Positions 1-7,184 of a DNA stretch of 34,508 bases are shown one piece after another. The position numbers and the translations under genes were made by a program. Positions within the stretch are counted from its first letter, which is position 1. The number at the start of each line of letters is the position of its first letter. Origin of the DNA: Pseudogemmobacter humi (GTDB lineage: Bacteria > Pseudomonadota > Alphaproteobacteria > Rhodobacterales > Rhodobacteraceae); the NCBI RefSeq assembly GCF_900609055.1, contig NZ_UXAW01000080.1, forward strand, positions 1 to 34,508, given 5' to 3'. The notes under the pieces are model-generated. The model had not been told where the DNA came from, did no database searches, and worked only from the letters and a program-made list of their open reading frames with translations.

Positions 1-2
1 GG

Positions 3-60
3 GCTCTTCGGCCCTCACGGGCCTCTTCGCTTGCGATGACGCCCGTGAGGGCGGAAGAGC
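3..60. repeat. Long hairpin repeat, family H, copy 1
   Basis: A nested dyad. Outer arms are GCTCTTC (3-9) and GAAGAGC (54-60), middle arms CCCTCACGGGC (12-22) and GCCCGTGAGGG (41-51), and an inner TCGC/GCGA pair sits at 27-36. A second copy lies at 18582-18649. Its middle stem carries a C-to-G change matched by G-to-C in the other arm, so base pairing is conserved rather than sequence. It lies 21 nt beyond the stop of the minus-strand reading frame that ends at 82, which suits a transcript-end structure. No T-run follows it on either strand. Confidence 0.7.
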
Positions 61-81
61 GGCGGGCTGGGCAACGGACTC

Positions 82-504
82 TCACGACCCATGCGGCCGG
101 AGCGGCGCGCGCCCCAAACACCAGCCACCGCAATCCGCTGTGAGGACGCCCATCACCGACCAGAGGGTGAACCGCAGACCGTCTCCGGCGCCGCAGGACA
201 GGATCGTGGAATCGCCGTGACCGTTGAATGAGCGGCACCAGAGCACGAGATTCCAATCGCTGGTCAGCAGGTTCGGCACATCCGCATAACTCGCAGGGCG
301 CAGCATAGCGCTCTCGCCGCCTTCGCAGCGGCGCAAAACGAGGCCCCGGCCTCCTGGCTCGGGGGTCGATCCGCATCAGGTCGGGATCCGCGCAGGCGCC
401 GCGCCCACCCGTTCGTAAAGACAGGTGAAACAGCCGGTATCCGGGCGCTGTGGCCCGGCCATTCCGGCCGCGGGCAGACAAGCGAAGAGCAACGCGATGA
501 GCAT
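82..504 (-). pseudogene. Small secreted-protein frame interrupted by in-frame TGA
   Basis: One continuous minus-strand frame of 141 codons runs from ATG (502-504) to TGA (82-84), but has an internal TGA at 376-378 after codon 42. The first part starts like a signal peptide (MLIALLFACLPAAGMAG) and continues with a CxxC (GCFTC). The second part holds five more Cys and is rich in Trp and Gly. Third positions are mostly G/C in both halves, though less strictly than in the neighbouring genes. I do not recognise a family. Possible readings are a recent nonsense mutation, two separate small genes, or less likely a recoded UGA. A CCCC/GGGG-based hairpin follows the TGA by about 12 nt. The gene lies downstream of the ccm operon on the same strand, and the H hairpin follows its end. 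Confidence 0.35.
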
Positions 505-634
505 GGCCGGGCACTTGCTCCGCCCTCGCAGAAAGCGAGCGGGCCATGCTCGCCCCGACCGTCAGCAGCAGGCAAGACTGGCTCCCCGGCGCCTCATCGC
601 GCCGCCTGCTTCAGGGATCGGGCTACACGCAGAC

Positions 635-656
635 AGCCCCGGCCAAAGCGCCGGGC
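635..656 (-). terminator. Candidate terminator after ccmG
   Basis: On the minus strand, 17 nt after the ccmG stop, an imperfect GC-rich hairpin pairs AGCCCGGC with GCC-GGGGCT (one bulged G) around a short CTTT-containing loop. It is not followed by a T-run, so termination here would be weak or factor-dependent. Confidence 0.35.
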
Positions 657-673
657 TCTCCCCATGCGCCGCG

Positions 674-1207
674 TCAGTTCAGCGCCGCTTCCAGCGCGGG
701 GATGAAGCGGGCCTCATAATCGGTGCCGACCAGCGGGCCGGTGAATTTGAACAAAACCCTGCCGTCGCCCGCGACGATGAAGGTCTCGGGCGGGGCCGAC
801 ACGCCCCATTCCACCCGATTGCGCCCATCGGGATCGGTGGCGATGGCGAAGAACGGATTGCCGGCGCCCTCCAGATAGGAAAGCGCGTCGGCCTCCTTGT
901 CCATCATGTTCACCCCGGCCACCCGGATGCCCTTGTCGGCCATCGCCTGCAACACCGGATGCTCGGCGCGGCAGGGCGGGCACCAGGAGGCCCAGAAATT
1001 CACCACCGTCACCTCACCCGCGCGCAGGTCTTCCGCGCTCAGCAGCGGCGTGCCCGGCAGCGCCGTCGCGGGCAGCACCGGGGCGGGGCGGCCGACAAAG
1101 GTCGAGGGCAGCTCGCCCGGATTGTCGCGCTGCATCCCCACCCAGAACAGCACCGCCAGCCCCGCGAACAGCACCGGCGGCAGCGCGATCAGCCATTTAC
1201 CGGACAT
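674..1207 (-). CDS. ccmG: CcmG/DsbE thiol:disulfide interchange protein
   Basis: This is a periplasmic thioredoxin-like reductase, anchored by one N-terminal membrane segment (about residues 5-23), that keeps the apocytochrome c CXXCH cysteines (or CcmH) reduced before haem attachment. The sequence shows the thioredoxin core FWASWCPPC with active-site Cys76 and Cys79, and the cis-proline region GVSAPPETF (about 135-143) in which Ala replaces the usual Gly. The length of 177 aa is normal for CcmG. The start codon overlaps the end of ccmD by 11 nt, so the two are translationally coupled. It is the last gene of the ccmCDG group. The genes ccmE, ccmF and ccmH are not in this window. Confidence 0.95.
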   Translation of the reverse strand: MSGKWLIALPPVLFAGLAVLFWVGMQRDNPGELPSTFVGRPAPVLPATALPGTPLLSAEDLRAGEVTVVNFWASWCPPCRAEHPVLQAMADKGIRVAGVNMMDKEADALSYLEGAGNPFFAIATDPDGRNRVEWGVSAPPETFIVAGDGRVLFKFTGPLVGTDYEARFIPALEAALN

Positions 1208-1361
1208 CCGTCTTCTCCAGCCGCGCCTCGGCCTCGGCCAAAGCCTGCTTCACCCGTGCCCGCTGCCAGAGCGTGAACCCGACCAGGCCCGCCAGCAACA
1301 GCGCCGTCGCGCCATAAGAGCCCAGCACCGCGAAAGCGTATTTGCCCAGATCCGGCATCAT
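1197..1361 (-). CDS. ccmD: CcmD haem exporter protein
   Basis: A 54-aa single-span membrane protein that helps release haem-loaded CcmE from the CcmABC complex. It begins MMPDLGKYAFAVLGSYG, has one hydrophobic helix (about residues 11-31: VLGSYGATALLLAGLVGFTLW) and then a basic/acidic amphipathic tail, the usual CcmD layout of a short N-terminus, one TM and a charged C-terminus. The first of two adjacent ATGs (1359-1361) overlaps the ccmC stop as ATGA, and the gene's end overlaps the ccmG start. Sequence is weakly conserved in this family, so the call rests on size, topology and position between ccmC and ccmG. Confidence 0.9.
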   Translation of the reverse strand: MMPDLGKYAFAVLGSYGATALLLAGLVGFTLWQRARVKQALAEAEARLEKTDVR

Positions 1362-2089
1362 CCCATCCTCTCCCGCGCGAGCAGCGCCCCCAGACGGCGC
1401 GCGCGGATCCAGATCCGGGTCCGCACCAGCACCATGACCACGAAGAACAGCACGAATCCGGCGATACAGACCACCAGGGGGACGTAATAGGCCGCGTCCA
1501 GCGGGTCGCTTTCGCCCACCTTCAGGATGGTGCTGTCCTGGTGCAGGCCCTGGTTCCAGAACTTCACCGCATAGCGCGACAGCACCGCGAAGACCGAGCC
1601 GACCATGCACAAAACGCTGGTCAGGTCGGCGGCGGTGTCGGGATCCTCGATCGCCGACCACAAGGCGATATAGCCGAGGTAGAACAGCAACAGGATCAGG
1701 AACGAGGTCAGCCGCGGATCCCATTCCCACCAGGTGTTCCACATCGGCTGGCCCCAGAGCGCGCCGGTCACCAGCGCGATCAGGGTGAACACCAGCCCCG
1801 CCGGCGCCGCCGCCCGCGCCGCCAGCGCCGAGACATGGTGGCGGCGGATCACCCAGATCAGCGAGGCGACCAGCATCATCACCCAGGCGTTGATCGCCAT
1901 CATCGCGGCGGGCACATGCAGGAACAGGATCTTGACGGTCGATCCCTGTTTGTAATCCTCGGGCGTGAAGAAGAAGCCCCAGACCAGGCCCAGGCTCAAA
2001 GTCAGGGCGGCAAGGCCCGTCAGCCAGGGCAGAACCCGGCCCGAGACCTGCATGAACTTCTTGGGGTTGGCATATTCCCAGATCGACAT
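1358..2089 (-). CDS. ccmC: CcmC haem export/handling protein
   Basis: A membrane protein of the cytochrome c maturation (system I) complex that binds haem at the periplasmic face and presents it to CcmE. At 243 aa it has the six-helix layout and the tryptophan-rich WWEWDPR motif (residues 120-126, within GQPMWNTWWEWDPR). The two conserved axial-ligand histidines are visible as His58 (LFLHVPAA) and His183 (NQGLHQ). It is ATGA-coupled to ccmD. A 61-nt gap separates it from ccmB, larger than the other junctions in the cluster, and that gap may hold a separate promoter. Confidence 0.96.
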   Translation of the reverse strand: MSIWEYANPKKFMQVSGRVLPWLTGLAALTLSLGLVWGFFFTPEDYKQGSTVKILFLHVPAAMMAINAWVMMLVASLIWVIRRHHVSALAARAAAPAGLVFTLIALVTGALWGQPMWNTWWEWDPRLTSFLILLLFYLGYIALWSAIEDPDTAADLTSVLCMVGSVFAVLSRYAVKFWNQGLHQDSTILKVGESDPLDAAYYVPLVVCIAGFVLFFVVMVLVRTRIWIRARRLGALLARERMG

Positions 2090-2117
2090 GGCGTTCCGCT
2101 GTTTTCCCTTGGGCTGC

Positions 2118-2145
2118 TATATAGCGCAACCGTCTGTAAGATGAA
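2118..2145 (-). promoter_or_regulatory. Possible internal promoter for ccmCDG
   Basis: In the 61-nt gap between ccmB and ccmC the minus strand has a TATATA box at 2118-2123, inside the palindrome GCTATATAGC (2116-2125). A weak -35-like TTCATC lies 16 nt upstream (2140-2145). Such an A/T-rich hexamer stands out in this GC-rich cluster. The -35 match is poor, so this is tentative. Confidence 0.3.
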
Positions 2146-2150
2146 CTGAT

Positions 2151-2807
2151 TCAGCGCAAGTTGACACGGATTGCCGCAGCCGCCGCGAACGGAAGCAGCG
2201 CCGCCGATCCGGTGGTGATCGCCGCGAGCAGCGCCAGCGGCACCCCGGTCGCCGCCCCTTCAGCGCCGCGCCGCACCACCTCGGCGCCGAAGATCAGCGT
2301 CGGAACGTAGAGCGGCAACACCAAGAGCGACAGGAGAAGCCCGCCGCGCCGCACCCCCACCGTCAGCGCCGCGCCGAAAGCGCCGATGACGGAAAGCGCG
2401 GGCGTGCCGACGACCAGCGACAGCACCAGCCAGGGGTAACCCTGCGCGGGCAGGTTCAACAGAACCGCCAGAACCGGCGACAGGATCGTCAGCGCGAGCC
2501 CCGTCACCAGCCAATGCGCGAAAGCCTTCATCGCCACCGCGCCCTCCAGCGGCAAGGGGGCAGTCGCCAGCAGATCAAGGCTGCCGTCCTCGAAATCGAG
2601 GGCAAAAATGCGGTCGAGGCTGAGAAGGCAGGCGAGCAGCGCGCCGACCCAGAGGATGCCGGGCGCGATCCGGGCGAGGATCCCGCCCTCGGGACCGACG
2701 CCGAGCGGCACCAGCACCGCGACCAGCAGGAAGAAGGCAAGCCCGAGGCCGAAGCCGCCGCCGGCACGGAAGGCGAGTTTCAGATCGCGGATCAGAAGCG
2801 CATTCAT
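2151..2807 (-). CDS. ccmB: CcmB haem exporter permease
   Basis: The membrane subunit of the CcmABCD ABC-type complex, in which CcmA's ATP hydrolysis releases holo-CcmE from CcmC. The 218-aa protein is almost entirely hydrophobic, with about six TM helices: segments near 20-35, 45-63, 95-120, 127-150, 157-173 and 188-210. It opens with the short cytoplasmic stretch MNALLIRDLKLAFR that is typical of CcmB. The start ATG overlaps the ccmA stop (ATGA), so subunits A and B are translationally coupled. Length is normal. Confidence 0.95.
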   Translation of the reverse strand: MNALLIRDLKLAFRAGGGFGLGLAFFLLVAVLVPLGVGPEGGILARIAPGILWVGALLACLLSLDRIFALDFEDGSLDLLATAPLPLEGAVAMKAFAHWLVTGLALTILSPVLAVLLNLPAQGYPWLVLSLVVGTPALSVIGAFGAALTVGVRRGGLLLSLLVLPLYVPTLIFGAEVVRRGAEGAATGVPLALLAAITTGSAALLPFAAAAAIRVNLR

Positions 2808-3445
2808 GCGATGGCCTCGGCGAAAGGATCGTCGAAACCGGCGGCGACCGAGGGCCGGGCCTCGGCGCGGAACGGGTCCAGCTCCAGAACCCGCGCCTCG
2901 GAAAGGCCGAGGTCGATATGGGTGGCGATCAGCGCCGAGCCGCCCGCCGCCAGATGCCCGCGCACCACCCGCGCAAACAGCCCGACCGATTGCTGATCGA
3001 GCGAGACGGTGGGCTCATCGAGCAGCCAGACCGGCCGCCCCGTCACCAGCATCCGCGCAAGGCCGAGCCGGCGCTTCTGCCCGGCCGAAAGCTGCGCCGC
3101 GCGCCGCTCGCGCAGCCGCATCAGGTCCATCGCCTCCAGAGCCTGCTCCAGCCGGTCGCGCCCGAGGCCATGAACCGCGGCCCAGAAGGCCAGATTCTCG
3201 GTCACCGTCAGCGCGGATTTCAGCCCGTCGGCGTGGCTGGCGTAGGCGAGACTTTCAGGCGGGGCCGAGACATGGCCCGCCGCGGGCGGTTGCAGCCCGG
3301 CGACGGTGCGCAAAAGCGTGGTCTTGCCCACCCCGTTCGAGCCGCGCAGGATCAGCGCCTCGCCGGGAGAGAGCGTAAAGCTCATGCCCTCCAGCACGAC
3401 CAGCCCGCCGCGCGACACCGCCAGATCCGAGATCACCAGTTCCAT
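2804..3445 (-). CDS. ccmA: CcmA haem exporter ATP-binding protein
   Basis: The cytoplasmic ATPase of the CcmABCD complex. The sequence shows Walker A GSNGVGKTT (residues 35-43), the ABC signature LSAGQKRRL (119-127), Walker B VWLLDEP (139-145) and a switch histidine in IATHIDLGL. The 213-aa length is typical for CcmA. It is first of the ccm genes here. Upstream on the same strand lies a pair of 22-bp palindromes and then the Mth938 gene, so transcription may enter from the yajC-secDF operon and be modulated at those palindromes. Confidence 0.96.
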   Translation of the reverse strand: MELVISDLAVSRGGLVVLEGMSFTLSPGEALILRGSNGVGKTTLLRTVAGLQPPAAGHVSAPPESLAYASHADGLKSALTVTENLAFWAAVHGLGRDRLEQALEAMDLMRLRERRAAQLSAGQKRRLGLARMLVTGRPVWLLDEPTVSLDQQSVGLFARVVRGHLAAGGSALIATHIDLGLSEARVLELDPFRAEARPSVAAGFDDPFAEAIA

Positions 3446-3476
3446 GGCATTGCCTTAACGCATTCACCCGCCGGAA

Positions 3477-3520
3477 CAAATTCCTTCGAAGGAATTTGCA
3501 AAAATCTTCGAAGATTTTTG
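3477..3520. repeat. Two back-to-back 22-bp perfect palindromes, copy A
   Basis: The first palindrome (3477-3498) has arm CAAATTCCTTC followed by its exact reverse complement. The second (3499-3520) abuts it with arm CAAAAATCTTC and its exact reverse complement. The pair begins 2 nt after the Mth938 stop codon on the minus strand and ends about 30 nt before ccmA. The same two-palindrome design recurs after soxB at 29518-29561 with other bases. As RNA it would form two adjacent hairpins. It is A/T-rich against a GC-rich background and lacks a T-run. Confidence 0.85.
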
Positions 3521-3522
3521 CC

Positions 3523-3879
3523 TCATCCCACCGGCAGAAGCGCCGCGGCGATCCGCCGTCCTTCCGAGAGCAGCACGTTATAGGTGCGGCAGGCGGCCGG
3601 AGAGGACATCGGCTCGACCCCGATTCCCGCGGCTTCCAGCGCCTCGCGGAAGGCCGCGGGCGGATGGGCGATATCCTTGCCCATGCCCAGAAGCAGCACG
3701 TCGATCCGGCCGTCCAGCGACAGGATCGACGCGCTGTCTTCAAGCCCGCCCCAGGGGCCGGCATCCCAGGGGGTGATCAGGCTCGCGCCGCGCAGCACAT
3801 GCTCACTGACGCGGAAGAAGCCGGGCCCGTAGCCCGCAATGGGCTGGGCCTGGCCATAGCTGATCTCGGTCAGCCGCAT
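3523..3879 (-). CDS. Mth938-domain (DUF498/NDUFAF3-like) protein
   Basis: A 118-aa protein of the Mth938-like fold, the family that includes mitochondrial complex I assembly factor NDUFAF3. Its bacterial function is not established. Family features seen are an N-terminal ISYGQAQPIAGYGPGFFRV strand region, a central DVLLLGMGKD segment (about 60-69), and a C-terminal GVEPMSSPAACRTYNVLLSEGRRIAAALLPVG region that matches the fold's usual typical TxxACxTYNxLxxEGRxVAAAL pattern. The gene begins only 6 nt after secF, so it is cotranscribed with yajC-secD-secF. This arrangement is common in Rhodobacterales. It ends at the tandem palindromes. Confidence 0.85.
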   Translation of the reverse strand: MRLTEISYGQAQPIAGYGPGFFRVSEHVLRGASLITPWDAGPWGGLEDSASILSLDGRIDVLLLGMGKDIAHPPAAFREALEAAGIGVEPMSSPAACRTYNVLLSEGRRIAAALLPVG

Positions 3880-3885
3880 CGCGGC

Positions 3886-4857
3886 TTACGCCTCGACATC
3901 GGCGAATTCGCTGCCGCCCGTCTTCTTGGGCTTGTCGCCGCGGTCCACGCCCAGATAAAGCACGATGTTTTTCGCCATATAGAGCGTCGACCAGGTGCCC
4001 AGAAGCACCCCCAGCACCATGGCGAAGACGAAGCCGCGGATCACGTCGCCGCCCCAGACCAGCAGCACGATCAGCACAAGCAGCGTCGAGGAAGCGGTCA
4101 TCACCGTGCGCGAGAGCGTCTCGTTGGTGGTGAGGTTCATCATCTCGCGCAGGGGCATGCTCTTGTATTTGGCCAGATTCTCGCGCAGCCGGTCGAAGAT
4201 CACCACCGTGTCGTTGACCGAATAGCCCAAGATCGTCAGCAGCGCCGCGACGATGGACAGATCGAAGCGCAACTGGAACAGCGCGAAGATCCCCACCGTC
4301 ACGATCACGTCATGCAACAGCGCGGCGACGCAGCCCACCGCCATCTGCCATTCGAACCGCATCCAGATATAGACGAGGATCGCCGCCGATCCTGCCGCCA
4401 CCGCGAGAACCGCCTTCCAGATCAGCTCGTTCGAGACCTTGGGGCCGACCGATTCCACCGCCGCGAAGACCACCGCCGGATCGACCGCCTGCAAGGCCGC
4501 CTCGACCTCGGCGATCATCTCCGGGGTGACCGCCTCTTCGCCCTCGCGCGCACCGATCCTGACCTGGGCCACATGCTGATCGGGACGGAAGGCCGGGTCG
4601 CGGACCTCCGAAATCGAGACATCGCCCAGGTTCAGCGCCGCCAGCGCCTCGCGATAGACGCCGACATCGACCTGGCTGGACGATTCGGTGCGGATCGTGG
4701 TGCCGCCCTTGAAGTCGACGCCGAAGTTCAGGCCCATCACCGCCACCAGGACCAGCGAGGCGAGGATCATGAAGATCGAAACGCCGAAGGTGACGATCTG
4801 ATAGCGGAAAAAGTCGAAGCTGGTCTTTTCGGGGACGAGTTTCAGACGCCATGCCAT
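3886..4857 (-). CDS. secF: SecF protein translocase subunit
   Basis: An inner-membrane subunit of the SecDF-YajC complex, which uses the proton gradient to pull preproteins out on the periplasmic side of SecYEG. The 323-aa protein has TM1 at about 20-43, the family motif GLNFGVDFKGGT (42-53), a small periplasmic domain (about 55-155) and five more C-terminal TM segments with the NDTVVIFDRLREN motif that mediates RND-type coupling. It follows secD by 15 nt and precedes the Mth938 gene by 6 nt. Length and motifs are standard. Confidence 0.97.
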   Translation of the reverse strand: MAWRLKLVPEKTSFDFFRYQIVTFGVSIFMILASLVLVAVMGLNFGVDFKGGTTIRTESSSQVDVGVYREALAALNLGDVSISEVRDPAFRPDQHVAQVRIGAREGEEAVTPEMIAEVEAALQAVDPAVVFAAVESVGPKVSNELIWKAVLAVAAGSAAILVYIWMRFEWQMAVGCVAALLHDVIVTVGIFALFQLRFDLSIVAALLTILGYSVNDTVVIFDRLRENLAKYKSMPLREMMNLTTNETLSRTVMTASSTLLVLIVLLVWGGDVIRGFVFAMVLGVLLGTWSTLYMAKNIVLYLGVDRGDKPKKTGGSEFADVEA

Positions 4858-4872
4858 GACTGCATTCTCCCC

Positions 4873-6540
4873 TTACACCACGATCGTCTTCGGACGTCTG
4901 CGGTTCATATAAAGCTCGATCACCAGCCGCGTCACATAGACGGCGGTGAACATCGAGGTGATGACGCCCAGCGTGAAGGTCACCGCAAAGCCCCGGACCG
5001 GACCCGAGCCGATCCAGAACATGATGAAGCCGGTGATCAGCGCGGTGATATTGGCGTCCATGATCGCCGAGAAGGCGCGCTCGAACCCGGCCTGACAGGC
5101 ACGGTGCGGGGACGCGCCCTCGCGCAGCTCATCGCGTATTCGCTCGAAGATCAGCACGTTGGCGTCGATCGCCATCCCCATGGTCAGCACGATCCCGGCG
5201 ATACCCGGCAGGGTCAGCGTGGCGCCGATGGCGGACAAAAGCGCGACCAGGATGATCACGTTCAGAACCAGCGCGACATTCGCGAACCAGCCGAACATGC
5301 CGTATGAGGCCACCATATAGACCAGAACCGCGATCATGCCGATGATCGCGGCCTTCTTGCCGGCCTCGATCGAATCCGCGCCCAGTTCCGGGCCGATGGT
5401 CCGCTCTTCCAGGAATTCCATCCTGGCGGGCAGCGCCCCCGCGCGCAAAAGCACCGCGAGTTCGGTGGTTTCCTCGACGGTGAACTGGCCGGTGATGATC
5501 CCCGCGCCGCCGGCGATATGGGTCTGGATCTGCGGCGCCGAGATCACCTCGTTGTCGAGCACGATGGCGAAGAGCTTGCCGATGTTGTTGGCGGTATAAT
5601 CGCCGAACCGCCGCCCGCCCGAGGAATCGAAGCGGAAGCTCACCGCCGGGCGCTGGCGGTCATCAAAAGCGGGCTGGCTGTCGACCAGCTGCTCGCCGGT
5701 GACGACCGGGGTTTCCTCGACGATATAGTAAAGCCCCTGCTGATTGCGCGCCGGCAGCAGCAGATTGCGCGGCCCCGGGTTGGCGCCCGGGTCGGTGGTC
5801 GTTGAAACCACCGGATGGAAGGTCAGCTTCGCGGTGGTGCCGATCAGCGATTTCAGCTCTGCCGCCGAGCCGATCCCCGGCACCTGGATCAGGATCCGGT
5901 CGCTGCCCTGGCGCAGGATGGTGGGCTCGCGCGTGCCGGCCTGGTCCACCCGGTTGCGGATGATCTCAAGGCTTTGCTGCATGGTGCGGTCGTCGGTCGC
6001 GGTCTTTTCCGCATCGGTCAGCCGGATCACGATATCGGCGCCTTCGGCCGAGACGGTGATGTCCGAGGCCCCTGCCCCGGTCAGCGTCATCACCGGCGTC
6101 GCCAGTTTCTGCACCGCCGCCAGCGCCGCCTGGATGTTTTCCGGGTTCGAGATGGTGATCCGAAGCGTATCCTCGGGGGACGGCGCACGGCGCACGGCGC
6201 CCACCTGATCGCGGATGTCGCGCAAAGCGTCGCGCGCCTCGGGCCAGTAGCCGTCCATCCGCACCTTGTAGACGTCTTCGACCTGGACCTGCGCCAGCAG
6301 ATGCGCGCCGCCCCTCAGATCGAGCCCGAGCGGCATCAGCGCCGAGGGCAGCCAGTCGGGCCAGAGCGTCAGATCGGCGGCCTGTTCCGCCGTGGCCACG
6401 CCATCGGCCTTTTGCACTGCGGCCGCGGCATCGTTATGGGTTTCCACCCGGGAATAGAAGGCGTTCGGCAGGGCCGCGATCATGCCCCAGAGGCAGACCA
6501 GCAGGATGAGAACACGTTTCCAGGTCGCTGTCGGCGTCAT
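4873..6540 (-). CDS. secD: SecD protein translocase subunit
   Basis: The partner of SecF in the proton-driven SecDF complex. The 555-aa product has TM1 near residues 8-25, the diagnostic LGLDLRGG motif (71-78), a large periplasmic P1 domain, and a C-terminal RND-type membrane domain starting around 380 with DANVLIFERIRDE, equivalent to SecF's NDTVVIFDRLREN. It is separate from secF, not fused, as in most proteobacteria. It lies 82 nt downstream of yajC on the minus strand in the usual yajC-secD-secF order. Confidence 0.97.
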   Translation of the reverse strand: MTPTATWKRVLILLVCLWGMIAALPNAFYSRVETHNDAAAAVQKADGVATAEQAADLTLWPDWLPSALMPLGLDLRGGAHLLAQVQVEDVYKVRMDGYWPEARDALRDIRDQVGAVRRAPSPEDTLRITISNPENIQAALAAVQKLATPVMTLTGAGASDITVSAEGADIVIRLTDAEKTATDDRTMQQSLEIIRNRVDQAGTREPTILRQGSDRILIQVPGIGSAAELKSLIGTTAKLTFHPVVSTTTDPGANPGPRNLLLPARNQQGLYYIVEETPVVTGEQLVDSQPAFDDRQRPAVSFRFDSSGGRRFGDYTANNIGKLFAIVLDNEVISAPQIQTHIAGGAGIITGQFTVEETTELAVLLRAGALPARMEFLEERTIGPELGADSIEAGKKAAIIGMIAVLVYMVASYGMFGWFANVALVLNVIILVALLSAIGATLTLPGIAGIVLTMGMAIDANVLIFERIRDELREGASPHRACQAGFERAFSAIMDANITALITGFIMFWIGSGPVRGFAVTFTLGVITSMFTAVYVTRLVIELYMNRRRPKTIVV

Positions 6541-6622
6541 GTCTGCCTCTGACTTTGATATCGTCCGGTCCCCGCCGGGAACCGGGCCGGATCGGGCCCC
6601 GTCGCCGGGGCAAGGCCGGGGC

Positions 6623-6952
6623 TCAGGCCGAAGCCGCCTCGGTCTTGTTCAGCACCTGGGTGATCGTGTGGCGCACCACCTTGACCTTGACGCCCTCGGC
6701 GATCTCGACCTCGACCATGCCGTCTTCCTGGACCTTGGTGACCTTGCCGACGATCCCGCCCTGGGTGACGACCTGATCGCCGCGGCGCAGGGCCTCGACC
6801 ATGGCGCGGTGTTCCTTCGCCTTCTTCTGCTGCGGCCGGATCATCAGGAAATACATGATCGCGAAGATCAGGATCAGCGGCAGGAACGAGGCGATGGCGG
6901 AACTTGCGCCGCCGGAACCGGCAGCCTGGGCGAAAGCGGGGGTGACGAACAT
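6623..6952 (-). CDS. yajC: YajC preprotein translocase subunit
   Basis: A small single-span accessory subunit of SecDF. The ATG at 6950-6952 gives 109 aa: a short Ala/Gly-rich N-terminus, one TM helix (about 21-38, SFLPLILIFAIMYFLMI), the signature RPQQKKAKEH just after it, then a cytoplasmic beta domain with GDQVVTQGGIVGKV. A much longer in-frame extension upstream is low-complexity Arg-rich and was not used, because the ATG start matches normal YajC length. It is the first gene of the operon. The 232-nt region to serS should hold its promoter. Confidence 0.95.
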   Translation of the reverse strand: MFVTPAFAQAAGSGGASSAIASFLPLILIFAIMYFLMIRPQQKKAKEHRAMVEALRRGDQVVTQGGIVGKVTKVQEDGMVEVEIAEGVKVKVVRHTITQVLNKTEAASA

Positions 6953-7027
6953 GCGGGGTCTCTCCTGCGTGTGACTGGTTGGGGCGGCGGCGGCCGGGGC
7001 CCGCGCTTCCCGGATGAGTGGCCATGT

Positions 7028-7045
7028 AAGCGGTTTTTGCCGCTT
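7028..7045. other. Hairpin in the yajC/serS divergent region
   Basis: A perfect 6-bp inverted repeat AAGCGG (7028-7033) and CCGCTT (7040-7045) flanks TTTTTG. It lies in the 232-nt region between the divergent yajC and serS starts. It could be an operator or a leader hairpin. I found no clear promoter hexamers beside it. Confidence 0.3.
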
Positions 7046-7184
7046 GCGCCAGAGGAACCGCGACGGAAAGCCCGGCAAGCCACGCGGGCGTGAGGCGCTT
7101 CGCGCCCTTTTCCCGCCGCGCGGCATCTGGCATAAGCGCGCCGAAGCGAAAAAGACCCGCCAGAGCGAGAGAGCGAGACCAGCC

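Noticed and set aside
3477-3520. Tandem palindromes as a CRISPR-like or restriction-site array
   Set aside because: Only two units, no spacers, and each is palindromic. The location right after a stop codon suits RNA hairpins better.
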